Shown here one piece after another: positions 1-8,578 of a DNA stretch of 15,229 nucleotides. The notes under the pieces were generated by a model. The model was not told where the DNA came from, did not search any database, and was given only the letters and a program-made list of their open reading frames with translations. The DNA is from Polyrhizophydium stewartii (taxonomy: Eukaryota; Chytridiomycota; Chytridiomycetes; Rhizophydiales). The translations under genes and the position numbers were made by a program. Within the stretch, counting starts at the first letter, position 1, and each line of letters begins with the position of its first letter. The stretch lies in contig JADGIZ010000353.1 of NCBI GenBank assembly GCA_027604665.1, positions 1 to 15,229 of the forward strand. The letters are read 5' to 3'.

Positions 1-220
1 GCCAGAGGGGGATGCGCCGCACGCTGTCAGCGGCGCAAGGAACGGGCGGCGAGGAGGGCCGGGGGCGACGCCTCCCGCGCGCAGGCAGCCGGCACGCACC
101 GACGATGCTGGTGCCTGCGGGGAGGTCCTCGCTGAAGCACTTGCGCTCGCCCGCGTCGAGGTAGTAGTGCAGGCCGAGCACGGACTGCGCGAGCAGCAGC
201 AGGACCGCGGCGATCTTCAT
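1..220 (-). CDS. p24-family (emp24/GOLD) cargo receptor, first exon only
   Basis: The first exon (220 down to 100) encodes 40 residues plus one base. It opens with a signal peptide, MKIAAVLLLLAQSVLG, followed by the start of a GOLD domain, LHYYLDAGERKCFSEDLP. The 'ERKCF' cysteine and the following acidic/proline stretch are typical of p24 proteins, closest in my memory to the alpha type (Erp1/TMED4/TMED9). The family consists of type I membrane proteins that cycle between ER and Golgi and select cargo for COPII and COPI vesicles. A GTGCGT donor begins at 99 in phase 1; a GCTGAC branch-like motif lies near 20-27, so the acceptor and the rest of the gene lie beyond the left edge. The start codon is 105 bp from the chosen COX18 start on the other strand, so the two probably share a promoter. 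The subfamily is uncertain. Confidence 0.8.
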   Translation of the reverse strand, partial: MKIAAVLLLLAQSVLGLHYYLDAGERKCFSEDLPAGTSIVGACRLPARGRRRPRPSSPPVPCAADSVRRIPLW

Positions 221-325
221 GGCGCTGGGGCAAGGCCGGCCCCGCGCCTCCCACGCACAGTCATTGCCCATGTCATGCGCAAGGCGTCATGCCCTCGGCT
301 CCGGCCAACTCACTTTTGCGACAGA
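221..325. promoter_or_regulatory. Divergent intergenic region between p24 gene and COX18
   Basis: These 105 bp separate the p24 start codon (minus strand) from the preferred COX18 start (plus strand). They must hold both 5' ends. If COX18 starts at the in-frame ATG at 275, only 54 bp remain. GTCATGC occurs twice (272-278 and 286-292). No TATA-like element is visible. The promoter role is inferred from position only. Confidence 0.45.
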
Positions 326-1916
326 ATGCTCGCGGCGTGCAGGACTGGCGCTGCGGCGGCCGCGCGAACACGCATCGGCGTGCGCGCTGCGGTCGGCGCG
401 CGGGTGCTTCTGGGCCCCTGCACCGCGGCCGCACTGCAGATGCCCTGCTGTCGCTCGCGGGCGGCGTTCTGGACCAGCTCGACGACCGCCGCCGCCTCGG
501 TTGCTGCGCCAGCGACGGCCGCGCCAGCGACAGCCGCTGCGGCAACGGCGGCGGCATCTGCTGCTGCGGCCAGTGCCCCTGACGCATCGACCTTGGTCGC
601 GGCTGCATCCGTTGCGCCGGCCGAGGCGCTTTCCGAGGCGTCAGTGACGCCCGTCTCGATCCTCGTCAACCTGATGGAAGCCATCCACTCGACGCCGATC
701 GTGATCACCGACACCTTCGAAGGCACGCCGTGGTACCTCACCATCATCCTGACCACAGTCTTTCTTCGCTCGGTCGCCACGCTGCCGCTGGCCATCCAGA
801 ACAGGCGCCGCCACCGCCGCCTGCAGGCAATAGCGCCGCTCCTCAGCGCTTGGGAAAACACGATGGGCATGCGCATGAGGATGAATGCCCAGACGGGCGC
901 CGACCTCATGAGCGACACCACGCTCAAGAAGCAGGTGCGTGCTTATGTAGCATGCACGAGCAACCGCGCGCATGGAGCTCACTTCTCTCTCGGGTGATGC
1001 GCAAATCCAGTTCAAAGAAAAGGCCAGCGAGCTGTACCGCATCCATCGCTGCCATCCATTTTACACCTTTCTTCTGCCATGGGTGCAAGTGCCGCTGTTC
1101 ATCACAACATCGTTTGCGATTCGGTGGCTCGTTGCGTTTCCGGTGCCGTGGCTGGGCACGCCGCCCCAGATTGCGCCGGGCATGAACGTCGAGGGCGCTC
1201 TGTGGTTCGACGATCTGACCGTTGCGGATCCGACGCTCATCACGCCCATCTTGGTTGGCTGCCTGCATCTCGTCAACATCGAGGTGGGCCGGAATCACTT
1301 GCTGCAGTGCCGGTCCCGGCACTTGCATTGCTGACCCGCGCACGCACAGATCAACGCCGCACTCCGCCCGAGGGTTGACAAACGCCCGACCAAAGGCCAG
1401 CTGGCGTTCCGCTTCTTTATGCGCTCGGTCGCTGTTTTCATGATCCCGGTCGCTGCCCATGTCCCAATGGCAATCACTCTATACTGGCTCACTTCAGCGG
1501 GATATAGTCTTGTTCAGAACACCGCCTTTCTTGTTGCCGAGGGCCGCCTTCCTCAGCTGGCATCTGCATGGAGGCGCATCTCTCTCGCCGCACGCACCAT
1601 CATGCCCCTTCCGCGGCCGGCGAGTGGCGCCGAGGCGTCTGCAGCCGCAGCTTCTCCTTTGTATGCAGGGCTCTCTGCGATCGCTGCCCAGCATCCTGCG
1701 GCATCGCCAGATGCGGCAACCATCCCAAGCCCAGAGCTCGATTCATTCCGACTGGCACTGGCGCAGGAGCTGCTCTCGACTCTTCCGGAAGCAGGGGGAA
1801 AGTTCGCTGATGATAGCTCCAGGCCAGGCCAACCGCTGAAGCCTGCGCAGACCGAGGTGCCGGATGCAGCAGCCGACCCGGAAGCGTCGGCGCAGTCTGC
1901 GATGACACGATCATGA
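326..1916 (+). CDS. COX18: COX18/OXA2 mitochondrial inner-membrane insertase
   Basis: Exons 326-934, 1011-1283 and 1350-1916 encode 482 residues. Cox18 is a YidC/Oxa1/Alb3-family insertase that exports the Cox2 C-terminal tail across the mitochondrial inner membrane for cytochrome oxidase assembly. The N-terminus is Arg/Ala-rich with few acids, like a matrix-targeting presequence, and is followed by a long Ala-rich stretch. Membrane segments lie at about residues 135-157, 222-243, 277-294, 316-331 and 332-350. COX18 is favoured over OXA1 by 'CHPF' before the second segment, 'LWFDDLT' after it, and 'RSVAVFMIPVAAHVP' followed by 'LYWLTS', which resemble animal COX18. Introns begin GTGCGT and GTGGGC; the second has a TTGCTGAC branch motif. 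An in-frame ATG at 275 could add 17 residues; I chose 326 because it gives the cleaner presequence. A tail of about 130 residues after the last membrane segment is unusually long. Confidence 0.88.
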
Positions 1917-1960
1917 GTCCAGACGATATGTGTTCTCCTGAAGGATGCAGCGTAATAGAA
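1917..1960. other. Convergent COX18/TFB5 intergenic gap
   Basis: Only 44 bp separate the COX18 stop codon from the TFB5 stop codon on the opposite strand. The transcripts must overlap at their 3' ends unless both terminate almost at once. No AATAAA is present in the gap. Confidence 0.6.
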
Positions 1961-2440
1961 TTAGTCTTCCTGTAGTGCACGCCCAACAAGCAGCCGGCAC
2001 CCGCGTGCGCATCCCCACAAGCGCACCTCGAGGATCTCCTCGAGCCGCTCCTGCACCATCTCGATCTTGCTGGCATCTGCGTCCACCGTCAGCAAGAATG
2101 GGCTGAGGGACTCGGCTGCCAGCGCCGGCGGTTGAGCGGTGCCTCGGTGCCGCCGGGCGTCTGGCCTGTCACTCTGACCGTGGCTCTCTGCTTCTGCCAA
2201 GCCCGCATGGAGGTGGCGACGAGCACGCACCAATGAAGAGGTGGGTCTCATCAAGGTCCTCGATGATGAAGTGGTGCTGGGTGTCGAGGTCCTTGATGAT
2301 CTGTTTGACGGCCGGGTCGCTGCCAGAGGCGACGAGTCAGCGGCACTGGCCCCGCTGCGCCGACGCCTTGGGCACCCAGCGTTCGAGCAGCGGCGAGGCG
2401 CGCACCACTCGACCATGACGCCCTTGACGGCGCGAACCAT
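1961..2440 (-). CDS. TFB5: TFIIH subunit TFB5 (GTF2H5/TTDA homologue)
   Basis: Exons 2440-2406, 2319-2231, 2076-2027 and probably 1969-1961 encode about 60 residues. Tfb5 stabilises Tfb2/p52 in the TFIIH core used in RNA polymerase II initiation and nucleotide excision repair. Residues 1-12 read MVRAVKGVMVEC, then DPAVKQIIKDLD, then FIIEDLDETHLFI and IEMVQERLEEILE. These match in order the family pattern 'GVLIECDPAMKQ', 'FIIQDIDDTHVFV' and 'LQERVGELM'. Donors are GTGCGC, GTGCGT and GTGCGC; the first two introns have CTGAC motifs close to the acceptor. The third intron (1970-2026) is 57 nt, a multiple of three, with no stop; if retained, the protein would be 79 residues with a Cys/Arg-rich tail. 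The family is usually about 70 residues, so length does not decide. The last exon is the weakest part of the model. Confidence 0.9.
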   Translation of the reverse strand: MVRAVKGVMVEWCAPRRCSNAGCPRRRRSGASAADSSPLAATRPSNRSSRTSTPSTTSSSRTLMRPTSSLVRARRHLHAGLAEAESHGQSDRPDARRHRGTAQPPALAAESLSPFLLTVDADASKIEMVQERLEEILEVRLWGCARGCRLLVGRALQED

Positions 2441-2494
2441 TGTCGCCGCTGGAGTTCGAGAGTTGGTCGAAAGTCGGCTTTCCCGAGCGATTCG
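2441..2494. promoter_or_regulatory. 54-bp divergent promoter region, TFB5/NOPCHAP1
   Basis: The start codons of TFB5 (minus) and the NOPCHAP1-like gene (plus) lie 54 bp apart. The gap contains TTCGAGAGTTGGTCGAA, an imperfect inverted repeat (TTCGA/TCGAA arms). Both products are nuclear gene-expression factors, so co-regulation is plausible but only inferred from spacing. Confidence 0.5.
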
Positions 2495-3302
2495 ATGAAA
2501 AAGGCTCGGGCTCGAAAGACTCGGGCGACGCCGGCGCGGCGGACGGCTGCCGCCGCAGCGGCGGCGGCGGCGGCGGCCGGCCGTGAGCGTATCGATTCCG
2601 GAGAAGGAGCCACGTCGCCAAGCACTCCTGGAGCCTCATCAGCTGCAGATGCTGGCACGCCCGACCGGCGGCCGCCTGAGCTCCTCGAGGTCCAAGACTG
2701 CTCCAATCTCGGTGCGGCCTCTTGGCGTCGCCCGTCTCGTGCGCATGCCCAAGGCTGACAGCGGGTGCCCTACCCACCAGAGAGCATGCTGATGATCGAT
2801 CCGCCGCAGCCAAAGCCGCCGCGCACCCGCCCAGACATCAAGCGGGTTGCGCCGCCATCTGCATGCAAGTCCAACCCCCCTGGCCTTCTGAGCAGAGTGC
2901 TTGTGAGACAGGCCTTTGCTGACAACCAACCGCTGCAAAGTGCTTTCTCGGGTGTCTGCATTCTTGCCCGTTATTCAGTCGTCGAACCAGCAGCTTCTGG
3001 GCCAGATCGACTCGGGCGAACTCTCTCACAAAGATATCCAAATCGAGCTGAGCGAGGACGCCGACGAGCAGCATATCGAAATGGTGCGCCAGCCGATCCT
3101 GTCGCAAGGCTCGCGAAGCGCTCCGCTGACCTCTGTGCCCGCTGCTCAGAATCTGGATATGGGTGTCTTTGACGTCGCACCCATCCCGCAAGAGCAGGAA
3201 ATCCAGGTCCGGATACCTTCAGCTGGATCGGTGCCGCGCAAGGCGGGAGCGAACGGAGAGCAGCGCGGCCCCGTCGGCCCGCTCATCCAAGACTTGTCGT
3301 AG
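2495..3302 (+). CDS. NOPCHAP1: NOPCHAP1-like (DUF4598) box C/D snoRNP assembly chaperone
   Basis: Exons 2495-2711, 2781-2864 and 2941-3302 encode 220 residues. NOPCHAP1 (human C12orf45) is a nuclear factor linking NOP58 to the R2TP/RUVBL chaperone system. The diagnostic core spans the last splice junction: PPSALLSRVSAFLPVIQSSN, then DIQIELSEDADEQHIEM, ending in QNLDMGVFDV. This follows the family order of 'L-RLQSFLPQ-ANxxL', an acidic 'IENID...VIxM' segment and a short 'LGVFE' end. The N-terminus has a basic patch and a 12-Ala run encoded by a GCN-rich stretch (about 2540-2576). Intron 1 has a GTGCGG donor, a GGCTGAC branch motif and a CCAG acceptor. Intron 2 fits only as a GC-AG intron. The first exon is less certain than the third. 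The assignment rests on remembered motifs. Confidence 0.8.
2865..2940 (+). other. GC-AG intron in the NOPCHAP1-like gene
   Basis: Exon 2 must end in phase 1 to join the LSRVSAFLPV exon in frame. No GT in exon 2 is in that phase. T|GCAAGTCC is a strong GC donor (GCAAGT) and gives an uninterrupted conserved core. A TTTGCTGACAACC branch motif and GCAAAG acceptor complete a 76-nt intron. Confidence 0.75.
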
Positions 3303-3411
3303 TCCGACGATGTTGCAATGCTCGTTGCCTCCGCCCATCACCCGATGATATTAAAGCATGTGACGAAAATGCCCAGCCGTTTTCTGTCACTCTTTCCCCC
3401 TTGAGACGGCG
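3303..3411 (+). promoter_or_regulatory. NOPCHAP1-TTLL2 intergenic region
   Basis: These 109 bp hold the 3' end of the NOPCHAP1-like gene and the TTLL2 promoter. A TATTAAA element at 3349-3355 lies 57 bp before the TTLL2 start codon and could be TATA-like. A single GTTGCC (3324-3329) resembles half of an RFX X-box, but no partner half-site is present. Confidence 0.35.
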
Positions 3412-5999
3412 ATGGCATCGACGGCTTTCGCGAGCGACGACAGGCCCTCTCAGCTCGTCTACAAAATGGCCGAAACAGGGCCGTACTTGCTCCGCGAGGT
3501 ACTCGAGAGCAAAGGTGCAGAGGCGGCTTGATCTGCGGCGCGCCGAATCACGCCGTGCCGGACGCCGTTGCCGTCTGGCGAAGGCTCTCTCGAGGCCGAT
3601 TCTTTCCTCTGCGTCTTTGCTGCCGTCGAGATCTGGCGCGCTCGGGCGCGGCGCCGGTCTCGCTCGAGCGCGTTGGCCAGACGCGACGGAGAGCAGCGCA
3701 ATGCTGATCTTGCGCACCCGCTGGCTCCATGCTCTCGCGCAGGCTGGGTCCCGTTTGTCGAGGGCGAGACGCCGTACTGGAATCTGTCCTGGAAAGGTGA
3801 AGCTGCGCTATATTCGGCAGCGGTTGCACCTTGCGCGTGGACGTGTCTGTCAACCTACCTCGAAACTGACCCACATTCGCGTCGCTTTACAAAGGCTCGC
3901 GCTATCGCAAGTCCGAGTACGAGCAATGTCAGCCGTTCCAGCGTCTAAACCACTTTCCCAACACCGCCATTATTACGCGAAAGGTCTCTGACCACGGACT
4001 CGTGCATAGCCACGCCCTGTGCTATCCATGTGCAGGATCCGAGCGCGGCAGCTGATGCTCTGAGCCCATGTGTCCGCTGCTGGTTGCAGGATAGCCTGTT
4101 TCGGCTTCTGCGGACTCTCAAGGGAATATACGGCTCGGTGTATGACTACTTTCCTCTCACATTCACGGTTCCCGGAGAGTTCATCAGGTTCGTGCGCCTG
4201 TACGCCGAAGAAGAAAACAACGGCAATAAGGTGTGTCGCCTTAATGCAAGCACCAGGCTTGTATAAGAAACGATTTGACTCTGTTGGCCTGTGCAATCGC
4301 AGTCGATCTGGATATGCAAGCCCGCCGACTTGAGTCGCGGCAGGGGGATCTTTGTTTTCAGGGAACTCCACGAGCTCACATACGACTGCAAGTGAGAGCG
4401 TGCTTGCCGAGTTCTGACGCGCACCTTGGTCACACAGTCGCTCACGCCAGTCCAATATCTGCTTGCAGCGCTGTTGTTCAGCGATATATCCCAAACCCGC
4501 TGCTGATATCCGGATACAAGTTCGACATGCGATGGTCAGTTGTTTCGAAAGATATCACGGCCTTTACGATCCATGAGGCTTGCAAGCTAACACAGGAATC
4601 CGCAAGCTACGTCCTCGTGCGATCCTACCAGCCATTGACAGTGTATCTGTACGAGGACGGGCTCGCGCGGTTTGCAACTGTGAGCTGCGATCATTTTATC
4701 GCAGAAAGCGGAGCTTGAATGCTGGCCTGCTGAATGCGAGTCACACACCGACGAGGATAGAGCCGCTATGACACGAGCACCCTCAAGAACAAGTTCTCGC
4801 ACCTCACAAATACATCCATCAACAAATTCAGCCCCACGCTCGACGCCAACAAAGACGACGTGGGCCCGGGTTGCAAGTGGCAGTTCTCACGTCTGCGTGC
4901 GTACTTTGAGCAGCGAAATCTGGACTTTCACAAAGTCTGGGAGAAGTGAGGCTCCATTTATGCTGTTCTTACCTCGAGAAGCTCGGCTAACGGCTGCTGC
5001 AGGATCAAGGGCATGGTGATCCTCACGTTCCTTCCAATTGCACACCAAATCACAGTCCATTCAGAGGGCTGCTTTGAGCTTTACGGCTTTGGTATGCGCA
5101 AGCAATCTAAAGCGGATGATAGTCTCGCTTTAGACTTACATGCATCGCAGACATCCTCATCGACGAAAGCATGAAGGCTTGGCTGCTCGGTGCGATTCAC
5201 AGATGCTGCAAATACCTGAAGACAAGCACGATCATGGAAGCTGATTGGCTGCGCGACTTCAGAAGTCAATCTGAGCCCTGCGCTTTCGGTCGATGCGCAA
5301 ATCGACATCTTGGTCAAGAAGGTTTGTGCATATCCACCCTGGTCATGTTGCATGGACCGCGCAGACGCAGTGCCGCTGATATCAAGAGACTCCCACAAGC
5401 CGCTCCTTGAGGACATCATATCCCTGGTCGGAATATCAGAAGAAGACGCATCCAAGGCTCTCAAGCACGCTCAGGCAAGCGAGCAGTATCGGCTGAAATC
5501 AGCTGATAACAAAAACCTTGGCTTTTTGTGCTGCTGACTCGCTTGTCTTCCATGCATTACGCAGCTGCTCAACTCGCCAACCGACCGCCGAAGACGCTGG
5601 ATATCCGGTGAGCCGACAACTGCAAGTAGAATCGGAACGCTAATCGGCGGCTAAGAACCGCAATCCAGACGGCAAGCCGTCTTCGACACCATCGCTTCCG
5701 TCTGTCACAGCCAGCCCGAGTGGGCGACGAACAGCTGCTGCACCTATCAAACAGTTTCCGTCAAGCGTCGGCAAGTTCACCCGAGTCTTCCCGGTTCCCT
5801 CTTTGGCCAAGTACGCTGGCAGGCACGAACTGCCGCGAGTCGGAGAGGTACGTCACGACCCACGTTCTTTTTTGTTACACGGCTTTGATTCTACGCACGC
5901 AAATCAAACAGCTTGCTGATCACCGAGCACGTCTGGCTGCAACAGCCGCTGATGAAGCAAGTGGTCACCGACATCAAGAAAATCTATTTTACTCACTAG
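3412..5999 (+). CDS. TTLL2: TTLL2-type tubulin tyrosine ligase-like (probable tubulin polyglutamylase)
   Basis: Fifteen exons: 3412-3514, 3743-3796, 3895-3983, 4090-4230, 4303-4391, 4469-4534, 4607-4679, 4761-4945, 5003-5091, 5151-5189, 5263-5321, 5400-5474, 5565-5607, 5669-5847 and 5928-5999; 451 residues. TTLL enzymes are ATP-grasp ligases that add amino acids, usually glutamate, to tubulin tails of axonemes and basal bodies. In order: '[12 protein letters not shown]', '[15 protein letters not shown]', '[13 protein letters not shown]', the nucleotide-binding [16 protein letters not shown], '[11 protein letters not shown]', 'YKFDMR', 'HLTNTSINK', 'GCKW', 'CFELYGFDILID' and [10 protein letters not shown], whose Glu and Asn are metal/ATP ligands in the family. 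'[11 protein letters not shown]' and the [10 protein letters not shown] segment point to TTLL2. The start is the first in-frame ATG after an upstream stop. Intron 12 is GC-AG. Exons 13-15 are poorly conserved; GKFTRVFP and VVTDIKKIY support the frame chosen. Glutamylase activity is inferred. Confidence 0.9.
5475..5564 (+). other. Probable GC-AG intron in TTLL2
   Basis: The reading frame after KALKHAQ runs into a stop at 5534-5536, so an intron is required. The phase needed by the next exon is met by CAG|GCAAGC, a good GC donor. A CTGCTGACTCG branch motif and TTACGCAG acceptor follow. Available GT sites are in the wrong phase or far from consensus. Confidence 0.6.
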
Positions 6000-6208
6000 A
6001 TTTGCTGCGGGCGCGGGATCTCGGCGTGAAAGCGGCGTGAAAGAGAGCAAACTGGCAGCTGAATAAATATATGGCCTCCAGCAAACGCATTGGCGTCGTG
6101 ATTCATTGAAAGCCAGGTGAAGTCGGCGGCACCTGATTGGAGCGCCTCCAAACGACCCTGAGTCGAAATCAAAGAGCGCGCAAACCCGATTGATAAAGTC
6201 GCAGGCAC
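6000..6208. terminator. Convergent TTLL2/MNS1 3' region with poly(A) signal
   Basis: This 209-bp gap lies between two stop codons facing each other. AATAAA at 6062-6067, 63 bp after the TTLL2 stop, is a plausible polyadenylation signal for TTLL2. I saw no AATAAA on the minus strand for MNS1. The frame continuing from an alternative TTLL2 acceptor would end inside this gap at 6040. Confidence 0.5.
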
Positions 6209-8430
6209 TTAGATCGACAACTTCTCGAACCGCTTGCGGAAGTCTTCGTCGAACAAATCGAGGTCCTTGTCGTCGCGGAGCACGCCCTGAGTACAAGATA
6301 TTGTCAGCGAGGGCTCGAATTGCAATGCGCCTTGCTTAGGCAGCGCCATTTACCTTTGGCAGGAAGCCAACAAGCTTTGCGGCATGCTCCCGAAGCAGTC
6401 TTTGGCGTTCCTGTTCAATGACAGCCTGGCGGTAGCGCTCGACTTCGATCTCCTTCTGAGCGAGCAGACGCTGCTCTTCGGCCTGTGAGTGCGCGATTCT
6501 GCGGCGCTCTTCGACAAGTGCATCGACCGCGCGCTTGTGCTCCAGCTGCTTCATGCGGCGCTTCTGCTGGTTGAGCTGGTCCAGACGATCATCCTCGGCA
6601 AACTTTTGCATCATCTGGCGCAGCTCGGATGGTTAGCATCCGCGACCCGTGGCGCTGTCCAAGCGCTCTCTAGTCATTGGTGAATGTACCTTGTGTCGGA
6701 AATGCTCCTCTTCCTCGCGCTCTCTTTCGAGGCGCAGCTTCTTGTCGCGGACCTGCATCTGGTACGCGTCAATGAGCTCGAGGCGCTTGCGAATGCGTTG
6801 CTGGAGGATCTCCTGGTCCCTGCGACGTGCTGCAGCCTCTTGCTCTTCCTGGGCAAGATCGATGCGCAGCTCCTCGAGCTCGAGTTTAGCGCGCTCCTTG
6901 ATCTGCATCTCTGCGGCAAGCTGTTCCCATTTGCAGCACGTGATGTGCGGGCGGCAGATCAACGATACAGAACGTTAGCGCCAGAGTACATCAAGTCCGT
7001 TGATGTGCTCGATGCAGCCTGGCCCAGCGCACCTTGTCGTAGATGGCGTTCTTGCCTGCCTCGATGGTCTTTTTCTTGTTTTCAAGCTCCTGCTCGCGCT
7101 CGCGTTGCAGCCGTGCGTACTCTTCAATCCGCTGGTTTTCAAGCTCTTGGCGCTCGAGCTCCATTTGGTGCCATCTCTCGCGTTCCTTCATGAAATCCTC
7201 GACAAACTGCTTCGTCTCACGCTGCTTCTCAAGGCGAATCTTGGCCTCACTTCAAGTTTGGGCCACGCGGCATAAGATGTAAGGGGTTGCAGAGAATAGA
7301 TGCATATTTGAACGGAGCGCTGATCAGAACAAGCGTGGACTGGAACAATTGCCGGCGGCACGAAGATGCATGCGAGTATGCCACGCACCGCTCGTTCTCT
7401 TCAAGGATACGCTTGACGATTTCATCCACAATGGCTTTCTCCTTTAGGAACTGCTCGTACTCTTGCTGCTTCTTGACCTCTGCCTCGGCGAGCTGGTTAT
7501 GCAGTGCCTTGTGGTACTCTATGCTTCGCTCATGGATCTGCTTCTGGCGATCAGTCTCCTCCTCTTTTGCGCGCTCGGCCTGAGCGCTCATCTCGGCAAT
7601 GAGCTCCGCCTCCTTGATCTGGTTCGGGCGAGAGCCGTCAGTGCCAGCGCGCAAGAGGCTCATGCCAGGCGCGCAGCGACAAGGGAGCATGCCTTTGCTT
7701 GCTGCGAAATCAGCTGCTTCTCCTTGAGCTGCATCGCACGCTCCTTGTTCATGTATGCGTAGTTGAGCTTCTTTTCCAGCTCGCGGAGCTCGACACTGTT
7801 TTCGCGGATTGACTGGCGCTGCTTCTGCTCCCGGACTTGCTCGTGGTGGATGCGCTCCATTTCGCTGACAATCTGCTCCTCGAACTGGATGCTCTCCTCG
7901 ATCTCGCGGCGCTTGCGCTCATCCTTGCGGGGCAGCAAGGCGGCGGCCAGAGGGTCGAGCGCGCAAGGGCCGTCAGCGCTGGGCTCCGATGGATTCCGCC
8001 CCGGCCGGCGGCTTTCACACGCTGCCCGCTGCCCACTCGCTCACTAAACCACACCAAACCACACCCAACCGCACACACGAGCGCCGCACGCACGCACCTC
8101 GATCAAGGACTCGTACGTCTGCAGCTCCTGGTCATGCAGCTTCTGAGTGCGCAGCCGGCGCACCTGCTCGACTCTGTTGTCGGAGCTCACGGTCGTCTTG
8201 ACGAGTGTGTCCTTTTGCAGATGCTTGACGATGTCCTCGCGCTGGTTCTGGCGGCGCCGGTTGTCCTGCTCGCGGCGCTCCTGCATCGCCCTGCGGGCGA
8301 CCGCGGCGGCCTGCGGGCGGGGTCCCGCGCGGTGGTTACGGTGGAACAGGGGCCAGGGACGGGCGTAAGCAAGGGCAGTGCCAAGGGCGTGCGGGGCGAT
8401 GCCCACGTTGACGCTCGGATTCGAGATCAT
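6209..8430 (-). CDS. MNS1: MNS1, axonemal coiled-coil microtubule inner protein
   Basis: Eight exons: 8430-8407, 8310-8098, 7923-7693, 7618-7389, 7249-7033, 6920-6690, 6614-6354 and 6286-6209; 494 residues, close to the roughly 495 I recall for human MNS1. MNS1 binds inside doublet microtubules of motile cilia and flagella. Nearly the whole protein is Glu/Arg/Gln-rich coiled coil of the trichohyalin-plectin homology type. Orthology rests on the C-terminus: KFAEDDRLDQLNQQKRRMKQ, LEHKRAVDALVEERRR, 'LLREHAAKLVGFLPKGVL' and 'DLDLFDEDFRKRFEKL', which closely follow human MNS1. Internal splice junctions keep the coiled coil unbroken, for example EENER|EAKIRLEKQRE and YDK|LAAEMQ. One intron (7619-7692) is probably GC-AG. 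The short first exon (MISNPSVN) is tentative; translation could instead begin at 8286 with MQERREQ. It converges on TTLL2, another axonemal gene. Confidence 0.9.
7619..7692 (-). other. Probable GC-AG intron in MNS1
   Basis: Exon 3 ends in SQQAK and exon 4 begins IKEAELIAEM. AAAG|GCATGC is the best phase-0 donor. A CACTGACGGC branch motif and a CCAG acceptor are clear. The only alternative GT (GTCGCT after CTT) is a poor donor and would add four residues. This is the least certain of the four GC-AG introns. Confidence 0.45.
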
Positions 8431-8578
8431 GGGGAGGGTTGAGATTTGGGGTGGCAAGTTGCGTTCGAGAGTCGGGATTCGCTGCGGGCTGCTGCCGCCG
8501 CCCCTCTCCGCCAGGCCCGCCGGGCTGTCGAGGGCGGGGTCGCCGGCGCGGGGCGGGCTTGACCCATTTTGCAGACGG
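8431..8578. promoter_or_regulatory. Divergent promoter region, MNS1/SLP1
   Basis: These 148 bp separate the MNS1 and SLP1 start codons. The region is GC-rich, with GGGCGGG (8561-8567) and GCGGGGT motifs resembling GC boxes. A palindromic RFX X-box, which might be expected upstream of a ciliary gene, is not evident. Function is inferred from position. Confidence 0.4.

Noticed and set aside
326..1916. OXA1 instead of COX18
   Set aside because: 'CHPF', 'LVGCLHLVNIE' and 'RSVAVFMIPVAAHVP' match COX18 better than the OXA1 motifs I recall. A phylogeny would settle it.
2881..2900. GT donor (GTGCTT or GTGAGA) for NOPCHAP1 intron 2
   Set aside because: Both are in phase 0, while the next exon needs phase 1; they also leave introns of only about 38-44 nt.
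2941..3302. HslU-like reading of 'GELSHKDIQIELSED'
   Set aside because: It briefly resembles the HslU 'GELDDREIEIE' stretch, but there are no Walker motifs. The preceding LLSRVSAFLP and the following LDMGVF fit DUF4598/NOPCHAP1.
3324..3329. RFX X-box upstream of TTLL2
   Set aside because: Only one GTTGCC half-site is present; no GGCAAC-like partner follows at the usual spacing.
3515..3742. Extra coding exon in the long first TTLL2 intron
   Set aside because: The flanking exons join as [12 protein letters not shown], which matches the family with no gap. Open frames inside the intron are Arg/Ala-rich and unlike TTLL proteins.
4023..4089. Earlier TTLL2 acceptor at GTGCAG|GATCC (exon from 4036)
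   Set aside because: It is in frame but inserts 18 residues between RKD and SLFRLL, where the family is continuous. The TTGCAG acceptor at 4089 fits better.
6209..8430. CFAP53 or trichoplein instead of MNS1
   Set aside because: The coiled coil alone is not specific, but the C-terminal KFAEDDR, QKRRMKQLEHKRAV and DEDFRKRFEKL motifs are those of MNS1.
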